From positions 1-22,070 of the forward strand of contig JBNJEL010000026.1 in NCBI GenBank assembly GCA_051745835.1: 22,070 nucleotides of DNA, written 5' to 3'. The notes under the pieces are model-generated. The model had not been told where the DNA came from. It worked only from the letters and a program-made list of their open reading frames with translations, and made no database searches. How positions within the stretch are numbered: the first letter of the stretch is position 1; every line of letters begins with the position of its first letter. This DNA comes from JBNJEL01 sp051745835 (GTDB taxonomy: Bacteria; Bacillota; Halanaerobiia; Halobacteroidales; Acetohalobiaceae). Positions 1-6,161 of the stretch are shown here, in pieces. The position numbers and the translations under genes are program-made.

Positions 1-476
1 GCACATTCTTCCCCGTCCCGCCCAAGTTCGATCCAGACGAGTGGGAGTATAAAGTCTATCACTGCTAACCGCCCGTTGTTAGTTAAACTACGCTTAATCT
101 CCTGTAAAAATCGCTGCTTATCTTCTACTTCATGAATAACATTAACACTTAATGCAAAGTCAACGACTTGCGGAGCTAATTTAAAATTATACTCTTCACT
201 CTTAACTGTTTGAATGTTATCTAAATTACTATCTTCTGCTTTAGATCTAACCTCTGCTAACATCTCCTCTGAAATATCAACAGCATAGACTAAATTAGTA
301 TCAGCAACTATCTTAGCTGCTGGAATCGTAAAGTAACCAATTCCACAACCTATATCAGCCATACTGTCCTGACTAGTTAATCCTAACTGTTGTAATGTCT
401 TGGTTGGTGGTAGAATACTTCTTCGCCAAGCTGAATCTAACTTCTCCTTATTTGCTGCATTAAATTTATGTGCCAT
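1..476 (-). CDS. SAM-dependent class I methyltransferase, N-terminal part (cut by window edge)
   Basis: The frame reads leftward from an ATG at 474-476 and runs open off the left edge, giving about 158 residues. The start is supported by a strong AGGAGGGGG ribosome-binding site just upstream. The glycine-rich SAM-binding motif I (ADIGCGIGYFTIP) lies near residues 40-52. An acidic residue ends the next strand (VYAVDISEEML), and a motif like post-I/II (VVDFALSVNVIHEVEDK) follows. This is the Rossmann-fold pattern of UbiE/Methyltransf_11-type enzymes, which move a methyl group from SAM to a small molecule or other acceptor. The substrate cannot be inferred. The C-terminal part lies outside the window. 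It is separated from the upstream lipoprotein gene by a terminator, so it probably has its own promoter, but I see no convincing one. Confidence 0.85.
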   Translation of the reverse strand, partial: MAHKFNAANKEKLDSAWRRSILPPTKTLQQLGLTSQDSMADIGCGIGYFTIPAAKIVADTNLVYAVDISEEMLAEVRSKAEDSNLDNIQTVKSEEYNFKLAPQVVDFALSVNVIHEVEDKQRFLQEIKRSLTNNGRLAVIDFILPLVWIELGRDGEEC

Positions 477-518
477 TAATCCCCCTCCTGCTAATAATAA
501 CTAATAACAGTTCTATTT

Positions 519-547
519 AAAATAAAAGTCTCGGTACTCACCGAGAC
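519..547 (-). terminator. Rho-independent terminator of the lipoprotein gene
   Basis: A perfect 8-bp stem (GTCTCGGT / ACCGAGAC, 528-535 with 540-547) has a 4-base loop. On the minus strand it is followed by a T-rich stretch (TTTTATTTT). It starts eight bases after the lipoprotein stop codon. Confidence 0.88.
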
Positions 548-554
548 TAATAAT

Positions 555-1373
555 CTACTGATTCAATTTTTGAAGTTGCGAAATAATTAAATTTCCCTTT
601 ACCTTAATTACTTCCTGCTGCTTAGCCTGAACTGCTTTAGATAAATCTTGGATTGCTGTTGTTAACTGCTTAACCTTCTGCTTACTCTTACTCTCCTTAG
701 TAATTAGCTTTAAAGCTGTAGATAACTGCTTTATACTCTTAGATTGTTGATCTTTATTCTGATTTAACAAGACCGAATAGACTATCTGACGAGTATAACC
801 CTCAGCTTTCACCACAGCCGACTTTAATTTTTGATCATGTTGAGTATATAGATCAACCAAAGCTAGATTAAGGTCATTCACCGCTAATAAAGTAGACGCT
901 AACTCTTTCTTACCAGCTGCCTCTGTTACCCAATTAAGATTACTTTCTACCTGTTGATTTACTTTAGCTGCTGGCTCTTCTTCACTCTCGTACTTATTCC
1001 AATTTTGATGTAACTTCCTAACTGCTGACTCTACCTCTTTATAGAACTTCTTTTTTTCTTTCTGTTTATCTTTCTTCTTATCTTCTGTTTGAGATTTACT
1101 CTTTTGTTTAGATTCTTCATCTTCTTGTTTCTTATTTTCTTCTTTATTCTGTTCTCCATTACTCTGCTCTTCTTTAGCGTTGATTTTCTCTTCGGTTTCT
1201 TTTTTGACCCTTTCTTCTAAATCAGAAATCAAACTATTAGCTTCCTGATTTAACTCCTGTAGTGAAGTAGGTAGTGAATTCTGTGGTGCTTTAGGCTGCT
1301 CTTTATTACTACAGCTAATAGTAAAGACCATCACCACTAAAACACAGATTATTAATCCTCTTCTTTGCAACAT
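555..1373 (-). CDS. Putative lipoprotein with highly charged linker and helical C-terminal region, unknown function
   Basis: The ATG at 1371-1373 is the preferred start (272 residues) because an AGGAG site lies about 8 bases upstream. An in-frame GTG at 1380-1382 would overlap that site. Residues 4-20 form a hydrophobic signal segment ending in TISC, a plausible though non-ideal lipobox with the lipid-modified Cys at residue 21. This predicts export and anchoring on the outer face of the membrane. Residues about 50-112 are almost entirely Lys, Glu, Gln, Asp, Asn and Ser, a low-complexity flexible or coiled linker. The remaining 160 residues are predicted mostly helical, with many Lys/Gln/Leu and no recognised catalytic motif. 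No family is recognised. The upstream SHOCT gene ends 53 bases away with no terminator between, so the two may be co-transcribed. Confidence 0.8.
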   Translation of the reverse strand: MLQRRGLIICVLVVMVFTISCSNKEQPKAPQNSLPTSLQELNQEANSLISDLEERVKKETEEKINAKEEQSNGEQNKEENKKQEDEESKQKSKSQTEDKKKDKQKEKKKFYKEVESAVRKLHQNWNKYESEEEPAAKVNQQVESNLNWVTEAAGKKELASTLLAVNDLNLALVDLYTQHDQKLKSAVVKAEGYTRQIVYSVLLNQNKDQQSKSIKQLSTALKLITKESKSKQKVKQLTTAIQDLSKAVQAKQQEVIKVKGNLIISQLQKLNQ

Positions 1374-1426
1374 TTCAGCCACTCCTAGACTTGCTTTTAA
1401 CTATAGTATAGACTAAAGATAATTTT

Positions 1427-1651
1427 TTATAACTCCCGTTTAATCTCTTCAAACTCCTCTTTACTAATCTCACCTTTAGCATACCTGCGTTTAGCTATCT
1501 CTAGAGGGCTATCTTCTAATGTTTGATTACCGGATGAATCATTCTTAACAATATAAATTACTAAACCAATCACTATCAATCCTAAAATAAACATCATTAA
1601 ATGGCCACCACCTAACATTCTATTAAAACTATAGCCCCAGCCATGCATCAT
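1427..1651 (-). CDS. Small membrane protein with C-terminal SHOCT domain
   Basis: This 74-residue protein has one transmembrane segment at about residues 17-36 (LMMFILGLIVIGLVIYIV). A short C-terminal SHOCT motif follows at residues 49-74 (PLEIAKRRYAKGEISKEEFEEIKREL pattern: a helix, a basic-Gly-Glu-Ile turn, then a second helix). SHOCT domains are short C-terminal helical pairs thought to aid oligomerisation or membrane-protein assembly; no enzymatic role is known. The Met/Trp/Gly-rich N-terminus (MMHGWG) is common in this small-protein class. A GGGGAG site stands about 10 bases before the ATG at 1649-1651, and a strong promoter lies at 1690-1718. It probably leads a two-gene unit with the lipoprotein downstream. 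Confidence 0.85.
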   Translation of the reverse strand: MMHGWGYSFNRMLGGGHLMMFILGLIVIGLVIYIVKNDSSGNQTLEDSPLEIAKRRYAKGEISKEEFEEIKREL

Positions 1652-1689
1652 CTACTATCACTCCCCTGATCACCTTAGATTACGGCTTA

Positions 1690-1718
1690 ATTATACCAAA
1701 TATTTAATAATTTATCAA
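1690..1718 (-). promoter_or_regulatory. Sigma-A-type promoter for the SHOCT gene
   Basis: On the minus strand TTGATA (1713-1718) and TATAAT (1690-1695) are separated by exactly 17 bases. That matches the housekeeping consensus at 11 of 12 positions. It lies directly after the spoVT terminator and about 40 bases before the SHOCT start codon. Confidence 0.75.
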
Positions 1719-1725
1719 CTACATA

Positions 1726-1754
1726 CAAAAAGAGCCTCCTAACAAGAAGGCTCT
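1726..1754 (-). terminator. Rho-independent terminator of spoVT
   Basis: A 7-bp stem (AGAGCCT / AGGCTCT, 1731-1737 with 1748-1754) has a 10-base loop and is followed on the minus strand by TTTTT. It is placed 28 bases after the spoVT stop codon. Confidence 0.88.
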
Positions 1755-1781
1755 ACTTAAACTTAATCTAAATTATAAATA

Positions 1782-2321
1782 CTATAGTCCTAACTGCTTG
1801 CTCAAAATTTTCGTTGTAGTTTCAGCAACTTTACTCTCATACTCACCTAATTTTTGATCAGCTCTAATTAACACTACCGCTCCTAAAACATCTCCCTGTT
1901 TTAAGATCGGCGCTACTAACATCGCTCCCAAAACCTCTTCTTCTCCTTCATAATCTTCACAAATATCAGCTTTAGTAGCTTCATCTACAATCTTAGTATT
2001 TCTACCCTTCATTATATCTTTAATCCCTAAACCAATTGCCCGCTGTTGGTATTGCTCTAAATTCTTTGAACTAGCTACCACCTTATCAGTATCAGTTATT
2101 AAAATATCACACTCAGTTGTATCAGCTAATGTAGCTACATAATCACTTAATTTCTCAAGCTCTTCGACCGGACTATACTTCTTTAAGATCACACTATCAT
2201 CACGATCTACAAATATCTCTAATGTATTACCGTTATTTATCTTCATCTCTTGGCGAATCTCTTTAGGTATTACTACTCGACCTAGATTATCTATCTTTCT
2301 TACTATTCCTGTTGCTCTCAT
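1782..2321 (-). CDS. spoVT: Stage V sporulation protein T (AbrB-type transcription factor with GAF domain)
   Basis: The 179-residue length matches Bacillus SpoVT (178). The N-terminal swapped-hairpin AbrB DNA-binding domain covers residues 1-50 (MRATGIVRKIDNLGRVVIP, then KEIRQEMKINNGNTLEIF). Residues about 55-179 fit the GAF-like C-terminal domain that distinguishes SpoVT from the shorter AbrB. In Bacillus SpoVT acts in the forespore, under sigma-G, and tunes the sigma-G regulon as a tetrameric DNA-binding protein. The same role here is inferred from family and length. The start is clear: an AGGAGGTG site stands about 8 bases before the ATG. The upstream region carries a sigma-G-like promoter (2352-2380). 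It is a single-gene unit ended by the hairpin at 1731-1754. Its presence implies a spore-forming ancestry. Confidence 0.95.
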   Translation of the reverse strand: MRATGIVRKIDNLGRVVIPKEIRQEMKINNGNTLEIFVDRDDSVILKKYSPVEELEKLSDYVATLADTTECDILITDTDKVVASSKNLEQYQQRAIGLGIKDIMKGRNTKIVDEATKADICEDYEGEEEVLGAMLVAPILKQGDVLGAVVLIRADQKLGEYESKVAETTTKILSKQLGL

Positions 2322-2351
2322 TAACTATTACACCTCCTAGTTCTTTTTAAA

Positions 2352-2380
2352 TAGTATATGAGTTAAATTAAATTTTATGC
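2352..2380 (-). promoter_or_regulatory. Possible sigma-G-type promoter of spoVT
   Basis: On the minus strand GCATA (2376-2380) is followed after 17 bases by TATACTA (2352-2358). The Bacillus sigma-G consensus is roughly GHATR, a spacer of 17-18 bases, then CATNNTA. The match is good except for the first -10 base. It would put transcription start about 25 bases before the spoVT ATG. No sigma-A-type pair was found at this position. Confidence 0.45.
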
Positions 2381-2501
2381 TAAATTACGCTATAAATTCC
2401 AAACCACCGACACCAACTTTATCCTTGTTAGAATGTACTAGTATGAAATAAGGATTAGCTTAACAGAATAATATTAAAAGTGTAAAAGGGGCTGACAAAT
2501 A

Positions 2502-2627
2502 ATGAAGAAATTAAAACAGGAATCGAAGTTAATCTATAAGCTAGTTAACCAAAAAATAACCCGCCAAGAGTATGTCCAAGCTCTAATTGATCAGTACCAA
2601 GAACATCTAAAGTTTGGAAACCAATAA
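2502..2627 (+). CDS. Candidate small protein (41 residues), unknown function
   Basis: An ATG at 2502 opens 41 codons ending in TAA at 2625-2627. An AGGGG sequence about 10 bases upstream could serve as a ribosome-binding site. The peptide is basic and helical. Its middle (LIYKLVNQKITRQEYVQALIDQY) resembles the two-helix SHOCT pattern seen in the SHOCT gene at 1427-1651. It sits in the 312-base gap between spoVT and the acidic protein gene and runs toward the latter; the two stop codons are only 6 bases apart with no terminator between. No clear promoter was found. Without comparative data this could be chance. Confidence 0.45.
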   Translation: MKKLKQESKLIYKLVNQKITRQEYVQALIDQYQEHLKFGNQ

Positions 2628-2633
2628 TCCAAC

Positions 2634-2882
2634 TTAAACTCCACGTTCTTCATTCTCTATAACATATTCTACTAAATACTTTAAGTTAGCAGTTACAGCA
2701 GCAATAATTTCTTCATCAGATTGTTCTTCTAAAAAGTCTGACTCTTCTGGACTATGAATATACTCTTCTAATTCTTGACCAGCAGTACGGTCAAAGTAAG
2801 AGACAATAATCTCTTTACGCACTTCATTAAACACATCGGGGTCATCTTTAATAGCAGCAATTAACTGATCTCTAAATTGCAT
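2634..2882 (-). CDS. Small acidic protein of unknown function (82 residues)
   Basis: The ATG at 2880-2882 has an AGGAG site 8 bases upstream, which supports a real gene. The protein is strongly acidic (many Glu and Asp, few Lys and Arg). It is predicted helical, with amphipathic stretches at residues 1-30 (QFRDQLIAAIKDDPDVFNEV) and 55-78 (DEEIIAAVTANLKYLVEYVI). There is no signal peptide, membrane segment or cysteine. I do not recognise a family. It lies between spoVT and the SleB-type hydrolase and is divergent from the latter, with a 170-base shared upstream region. High acidity fits cytosolic proteins of salt-adapted cells but is not diagnostic. Confidence 0.72.
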   Translation of the reverse strand: MQFRDQLIAAIKDDPDVFNEVRKEIIVSYFDRTAGQELEEYIHSPEESDFLEEQSDEEIIAAVTANLKYLVEYVIENEERGV

Positions 2883-2969
2883 CTTATCAACTCCTATTTC
2901 TTAAAGTAACCAATTAACTCATAAAATATCATTAATTACTTTAAATTTTCTCCTCTCTACTATAATAGC

Positions 2970-3014
2970 TTGGTTATAAATACTAATGACAAATAATAAC
3001 CCAACTGCTATAAT
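2970..3014 (+). promoter_or_regulatory. Promoter of the SleB-type hydrolase, with an inverted repeat over the -35 box
   Basis: ATGACA (2986-2991) and TATAAT (3009-3014) are 17 bases apart, 11 of 12 consensus positions for the housekeeping sigma factor. An inverted repeat, GGTTAT at 2972-2977 and ATAACC at 2996-3001, brackets the -35 box and could be an operator. No forespore-type promoter was found, although sleB of Bacillus uses sigma-G. Confidence 0.55.
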
Positions 3015-3052
3015 AGTTTCAGTAACGAATATAGGAAGGAGGAGAGAAAGTA

Positions 3053-3652
3053 ATGACTAGATATAAATTACAGTTAACAGTAGGTTTAATTATGATGTTA
3101 CTTCTTACATCATCTGGTATAGCATTTGGTTCCGTCAATCATACTGTACAATCAGGAGAAAGTCTTTGGAAAATTGCTCGTCAATATCAAACAACGGTTA
3201 ATCAGATTAAGAAAGCAAATAATCACTGGTCTAATCTAATTGTTCCTGGTCAGCAATTACAAATACCTGATAACTTACAAAATAATCGCTCCCACAATCA
3301 AAACTTAGATCTTTTAGCTCGATTAGTGAGAGCAGAAGCAAGAGGAGAAAGCTTTAAAGGAAAAGTAGGGGTAGCAGCAGTAGTAATTAATCGAGTGCAA
3401 AATGACGAATTCCCTGATACTATCTCTAATGTAATTTATCAGCCACTAGCTTTTGAACCAGTCAACAATGGTAAGATTAATCAACCAGCTGATCAAGAAT
3501 CAATCAAAGCAGCTCAAGCTGCACTCAATGGTTGGGATCCTACTCGTAATTCTCTATTCTTCTACAATCCAGCTAAAATTTACTCTCCTTATAATTGGAT
3601 TTGGAATAGAACTACAGTAACTCGAATTGATAATCACATCTTTGCTCTATAA
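3053..3652 (+). CDS. sleB: LysM-containing SleB-family cell-wall hydrolase
   Basis: Residues 1-26 are a Sec signal peptide (hydrophobic core GLIMMLLLTSSGIAF). A LysM peptidoglycan-binding domain follows at about residues 29-72 (HTVQSGESLWKIARQY to VPGQQLQIP). Residues about 84-199 form the Hydrolase_2/SleB catalytic domain. It opens with LLARLVRAEARGE, where Glu95 is the expected catalytic acid, and closes with the family's LFFYNPAK and NHIFA motifs. SleB enzymes are lytic transglycosylases that degrade spore cortex peptidoglycan during germination. Members with LysM may instead act on vegetative wall, so the exact role is uncertain. The protein is exported. The start has a very strong GGAAGGAGGAG site. 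It is a single-gene unit ending in the shared hairpin at 3657-3686. Confidence 0.9.
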   Translation: MTRYKLQLTVGLIMMLLLTSSGIAFGSVNHTVQSGESLWKIARQYQTTVNQIKKANNHWSNLIVPGQQLQIPDNLQNNRSHNQNLDLLARLVRAEARGESFKGKVGVAAVVINRVQNDEFPDTISNVIYQPLAFEPVNNGKINQPADQESIKAAQAALNGWDPTRNSLFFYNPAKIYSPYNWIWNRTTVTRIDNHIFAL

Positions 3653-3656
3653 ATAA

Positions 3657-3686
3657 AAGCCAGCGGTTAAATCCGCTGGCTTTTTT
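3657..3686. terminator. Bidirectional terminator between the SleB-type hydrolase and fchA
   Basis: A 10-bp perfect stem (AAGCCAGCGG / CCGCTGGCTT) with loop TTAAAT is followed by TTTTTT on the plus strand. On the minus strand it is followed by TTTTATTTAT, so it can stop both converging genes. Confidence 0.92.
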
Positions 3687-3691
3687 GTACC

Positions 3692-4342
3692 TTAACCTAT
3701 CTTTTCATTAGTAATCTTTAAGATCTCTTCTTTTAACTCTTTAGCCTCTGACTTTAACTCTTTCATCTCAGCTCTTTTTTGACTAACATACTCTTCATCA
3801 TCCATGCTCGATAGATTAATATTAACATTTAACTCTGCTGCTTCCAATGCTGCCCACGCTTCAATCGCTCCTACGCCGGCATCACTGACTGCATGAGTAT
3901 TACCGTGCTTAGCAGCTACTAAAGCCTGCTTCATAATCTCAAGACTCTTTTGCGCCATAGCAAATGGAACCTCAGTTGCTTCAATTGAAGCTTCCTTTAA
4001 AGCCTTAGCACGCTGAGCCTGTTCTTCTTCAGTCTCTTTTGGCATCTGTAAAGCATCCATGTAGATACCAAAGACTTCCATATCTTGATCAACTAAATCG
4101 AGATAATCTTCCTTTAAGCTAGTAGTAGCCTCAATTACTTCTTCCATCTCCTCTTCTACATCTTCATATTGCTCCTTACCTACTGTTAAAGAACCAACCA
4201 TACAAGTAGAAACAGCTCCTAAAGCACCACTTAAAGCAGCTGCACTACCGCCACCTGGTGTTGGACTTTCAGAAGCAAATTGATCCATAAATTCTCCAAT
4301 TTTTCTTTCTGTAATCTGCTGTTGATCTTCATTATTAGCCAT
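3692..4342 (-). CDS. fchA: Formiminotetrahydrofolate cyclodeaminase / methenyl-THF cyclohydrolase family protein
   Basis: The start is placed at the ATG at 4340-4342 (216 residues) because a GGGGAGGG site lies 8 bases upstream. An ATG nine codons earlier overlaps poorly with any ribosome site. The protein is a single FTCD_C domain: SPTPGGGSAAAL at residues about 26-37, a long helical body, and GNTHAVSDAGVGAIEAW near residue 158. Family members open or close one-carbon units on tetrahydrofolate. They release ammonia from 5-formimino-THF in histidine or purine breakdown, or hydrolyse 5,10-methenyl-THF, as with clostridial FchA. No folate or hut gene is adjacent, so which reaction it performs is not shown. 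A Lys/Glu-rich helix ends the protein. It is a single-gene unit with a clear promoter at 4383-4411. Confidence 0.9.
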   Translation of the reverse strand: MANNEDQQQITERKIGEFMDQFASESPTPGGGSAAALSGALGAVSTCMVGSLTVGKEQYEDVEEEMEEVIEATTSLKEDYLDLVDQDMEVFGIYMDALQMPKETEEEQAQRAKALKEASIEATEVPFAMAQKSLEIMKQALVAAKHGNTHAVSDAGVGAIEAWAALEAAELNVNINLSSMDDEEYVSQKRAEMKELKSEAKELKEEILKITNEKIG

Positions 4343-4382
4343 TACTAAAGCCCTCCCCATAAAAATCATATTATCATTTTAA

Positions 4383-4411
4383 ATTATAACATAACCTTTC
4401 ATAATTAACAA
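4383..4411 (-). promoter_or_regulatory. Sigma-A-type promoter of fchA
   Basis: On the minus strand TTGTTA (4406-4411), 17 bases, then TATAAT (4383-4388). It lies about 40 bases before the preferred start codon and just after the htrA terminator. Confidence 0.72.
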
Positions 4412-4429
4412 TTACCAATCCCTCTTAGT

Positions 4430-4458
4430 AAAATAAAAGAACAGCCCCGCGGCTGCCC
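4430..4458 (-). terminator. Rho-independent terminator of htrA
   Basis: An 8-bp GC-rich stem with two G-U pairs (4439-4446 with 4451-4458) and loop CCGC is followed on the minus strand by TTTTATTTTA. It begins 22 bases after the protease stop codon. Confidence 0.87.
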
Positions 4459-4480
4459 TTATAAAAAATTATTCTACAAC

Positions 4481-5608
4481 TTAATATTCATTAGGACGCT
4501 CATCTAATCTTAAAGTTACAAATCGTTTACGATTATCTCTGATAATTCTTAATACCAAACGCTGACCTACTTGAGAATCATTTACCAAGTCAACTACTTC
4601 TTGCGGAGAATTAATCTCCTGCTTATTAGCTTCAATAATTACATCTCCTGCCTGCAGTCCCGCTTCGGATGCTGGACTATTCGGCATTACATCAGCTATC
4701 AAGGCACCTTGTTCCGTTTCTAAATCAAAGTAATCAGCAATCTCTTTAGTTACTGATTGCATATAGACTCCCATCCATGGTCTAATTACCTTACCTTGCT
4801 CTTTAAGCTCATCTAACACCTGTTTTACTTCATTAATTGGAATAGCAAAACCAATTCCCTGTGCTTGAGCATTAATAGCGGTATTGATTCCAATAACTTC
4901 ACCTTCAATATTTAGCAGTGGCCCACCGCTATTACCAGGATTAATTGCTGCATCAGTCTGAATCATATTCTTATAGACTCGCGGTCGCTCCCCCTGCCTA
5001 ACTTTAAGTGGTCGACCTAAAGCACTAATTACTCCCACAGTCACAGTATGGTTGAGTTCATACGGATTACCAATTGCTATCGACCAATCACCAGGCTGAA
5101 TCTGATCTGAATCTCCTAACTCTACTGTTGGTAAATCGTGATTGACATCGATCTTTAAAACTGCTAAATCCAAACTATAATCAGAACCAATTACCTCTGC
5201 ATTCACAGGTTCCTTACGATCACTTAATTTAACTGTAACTTCATCAGCTTGATGAATTACATGTTCATTAGTTAAAATATAGCCATCTTCACTGATAATA
5301 AATCCAGTGCCAAAACCTTGTCTAAGCTGTGGATTTTGCTTATCAAAGGGGGGCTGTTCTTCAAAAAATCTTCTAAAGAATGGATCTTTATAGAGTGGAT
5401 GATCTTTTAAATCTTCAGAATCTACTTTAATTTTAGCATTAATTTTAACTACTGCTGAATCAACTTCAGAAGCAATATCAGCAAAGAAATTGCGTTTAAA
5501 GACTTCATCCTGTGCTAAAGCTGCTGATTGTACTACACTTACTCCTAAAATCACTCCCAAAATCACAACTACTAAATAACGATACCAATTACTTTTTAAT
5601 CTTTTCAT
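4481..5608 (-). CDS. htrA: HtrA/DegP-type serine protease with one PDZ domain, membrane anchored
   Basis: The 375-residue protein has a basic N-terminus and a signal-anchor helix at residues 11-33 (YLVVVILGVILGVSVVQSAAL). Next come a trypsin-2 domain (about 95-265) and a PDZ domain (about 275-365). The catalytic triad is complete: His116 in TNEHVIH, Asp147 in SLDLAVLKID and Ser227 in NPGNSGGPL. Such proteases act outside the cytoplasmic membrane, degrading or refolding damaged envelope and secreted proteins. The PDZ motif MPNSPASEAGLQAGDVI is typical and binds substrate C-termini. It is a single-gene unit between the cold-shock gene and fchA, with hairpin terminators on both sides. An AGGGGTGAG site precedes the ATG. 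I found no CtsR, CssR or other stress operator in the short upstream gap. Confidence 0.95.
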   Translation of the reverse strand: MKRLKSNWYRYLVVVILGVILGVSVVQSAALAQDEVFKRNFFADIASEVDSAVVKINAKIKVDSEDLKDHPLYKDPFFRRFFEEQPPFDKQNPQLRQGFGTGFIISEDGYILTNEHVIHQADEVTVKLSDRKEPVNAEVIGSDYSLDLAVLKIDVNHDLPTVELGDSDQIQPGDWSIAIGNPYELNHTVTVGVISALGRPLKVRQGERPRVYKNMIQTDAAINPGNSGGPLLNIEGEVIGINTAINAQAQGIGFAIPINEVKQVLDELKEQGKVIRPWMGVYMQSVTKEIADYFDLETEQGALIADVMPNSPASEAGLQAGDVIIEANKQEINSPQEVVDLVNDSQVGQRLVLRIIRDNRKRFVTLRLDERPNEY

Positions 5609-5660
5609 TCTCTCACCCCTGTACCATTATTCTCAATCAAAAATTAATCTCCTGCTTAAT

Positions 5661-5699
5661 TAACAAAAGGTCTAGGTGGCAAAACCACCTAGACCTTTT
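5661..5699 (-). terminator. Rho-independent terminator of the cold-shock gene
   Basis: A perfect 15-bp stem (5665-5679 with 5685-5699) has loop CAAAA on the plus strand. It ends on the minus strand in TTTTGTTAATT. It is the strongest hairpin of the window with the one at 10257-10290, and it separates this gene from htrA. Confidence 0.92.
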
Positions 5700-5719
5700 G
5701 GGACAAGGAATATAATTAA

Positions 5720-6034
5720 TTATAGCTTAGTTACATTCTCAGCTTGTAAACCTTTTTCGCTTTCAACAACATCAAAGCTTACTTCTTGTCCTTCTTCTAA
5801 ATCTTTAAATCCTTCTTCTTCGATTGCAGTATAGTGAACGAAGATGTCATCTCCACCTTCTTGTTCGATAAAGCCATAACCTTTCTTAGTATCGAACCAC
5901 TTTACTGTTCCAGATTCATCTCCATTAGCTTCTGTAACTACTTCTTCAGTAGCTTCTTCAGAACTTTCTTGCTCAACGTTCGTAGAAATGTCTTCCTCAG
6001 CTTCTTCACCAACAATTTCACTTAATGATACCAT
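5720..6034 (-). CDS. Cold-shock domain protein with acidic N-terminal extension
   Basis: Residues 40-104 are a complete cold-shock domain with both RNA-binding motifs: RNP1 KGYGFI (51-56) and RNP2 DIFVHY (63-68), plus the SGTVKWF opening strand. Ordinary CspA-like proteins are about 66-70 residues; this one is 104 because of a 40-residue N-terminal extension. In those 40 residues 15 are Glu or Asp and none is Lys or Arg. Cold-shock proteins bind single-stranded RNA or DNA and melt secondary structure. The extension could mimic nucleic acid, tune affinity, or aid solubility in high salt, but this is unproven. The start is well supported: AGGAGG stands 8 bases before the ATG and the leader is about 50 bases. 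A full-consensus promoter (6092-6120) suggests high expression. Confidence 0.95.
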   Translation of the reverse strand: MVSLSEIVGEEAEEDISTNVEQESSEEATEEVVTEANGDESGTVKWFDTKKGYGFIEQEGGDDIFVHYTAIEEEGFKDLEEGQEVSFDVVESEKGLQAENVTKL

Positions 6035-6091
6035 AATTCATACCTCCTCAAACGATATTTCTCAATATTTCTAATTTCCAGTGCACTTAAT

Positions 6092-6120
6092 ATTATACTA
6101 TATTATAACCATTCTGTCAA
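6092..6120 (-). promoter_or_regulatory. Consensus sigma-A promoter of the cold-shock gene
   Basis: On the minus strand TTGACA (6115-6120), 17 bases, then TATAAT (6092-6097): all 12 consensus positions match. It lies between the end of zntA and the cold-shock gene, so the latter does not depend on zntA read-through. Confidence 0.9.
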
Positions 6121-6161
6121 GAATCAACTACCAAAAATTCAAATTTTATAGTATAATTAGT

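Noticed and set aside
5512..5715. Plus-strand open frame of 67 codons over the htrA 5' end and the cold-shock terminator
   Set aside because: It lies antisense to the HtrA signal region and runs through a perfect terminator hairpin; no ribosome site and no protein-like pattern.
5834..6025. Plus-strand open frame of 63 codons antisense to the cold-shock gene
   Set aside because: Opposite strand of a firmly identified gene; composition (Phe/Ser-rich) is that of reversed Glu codons.
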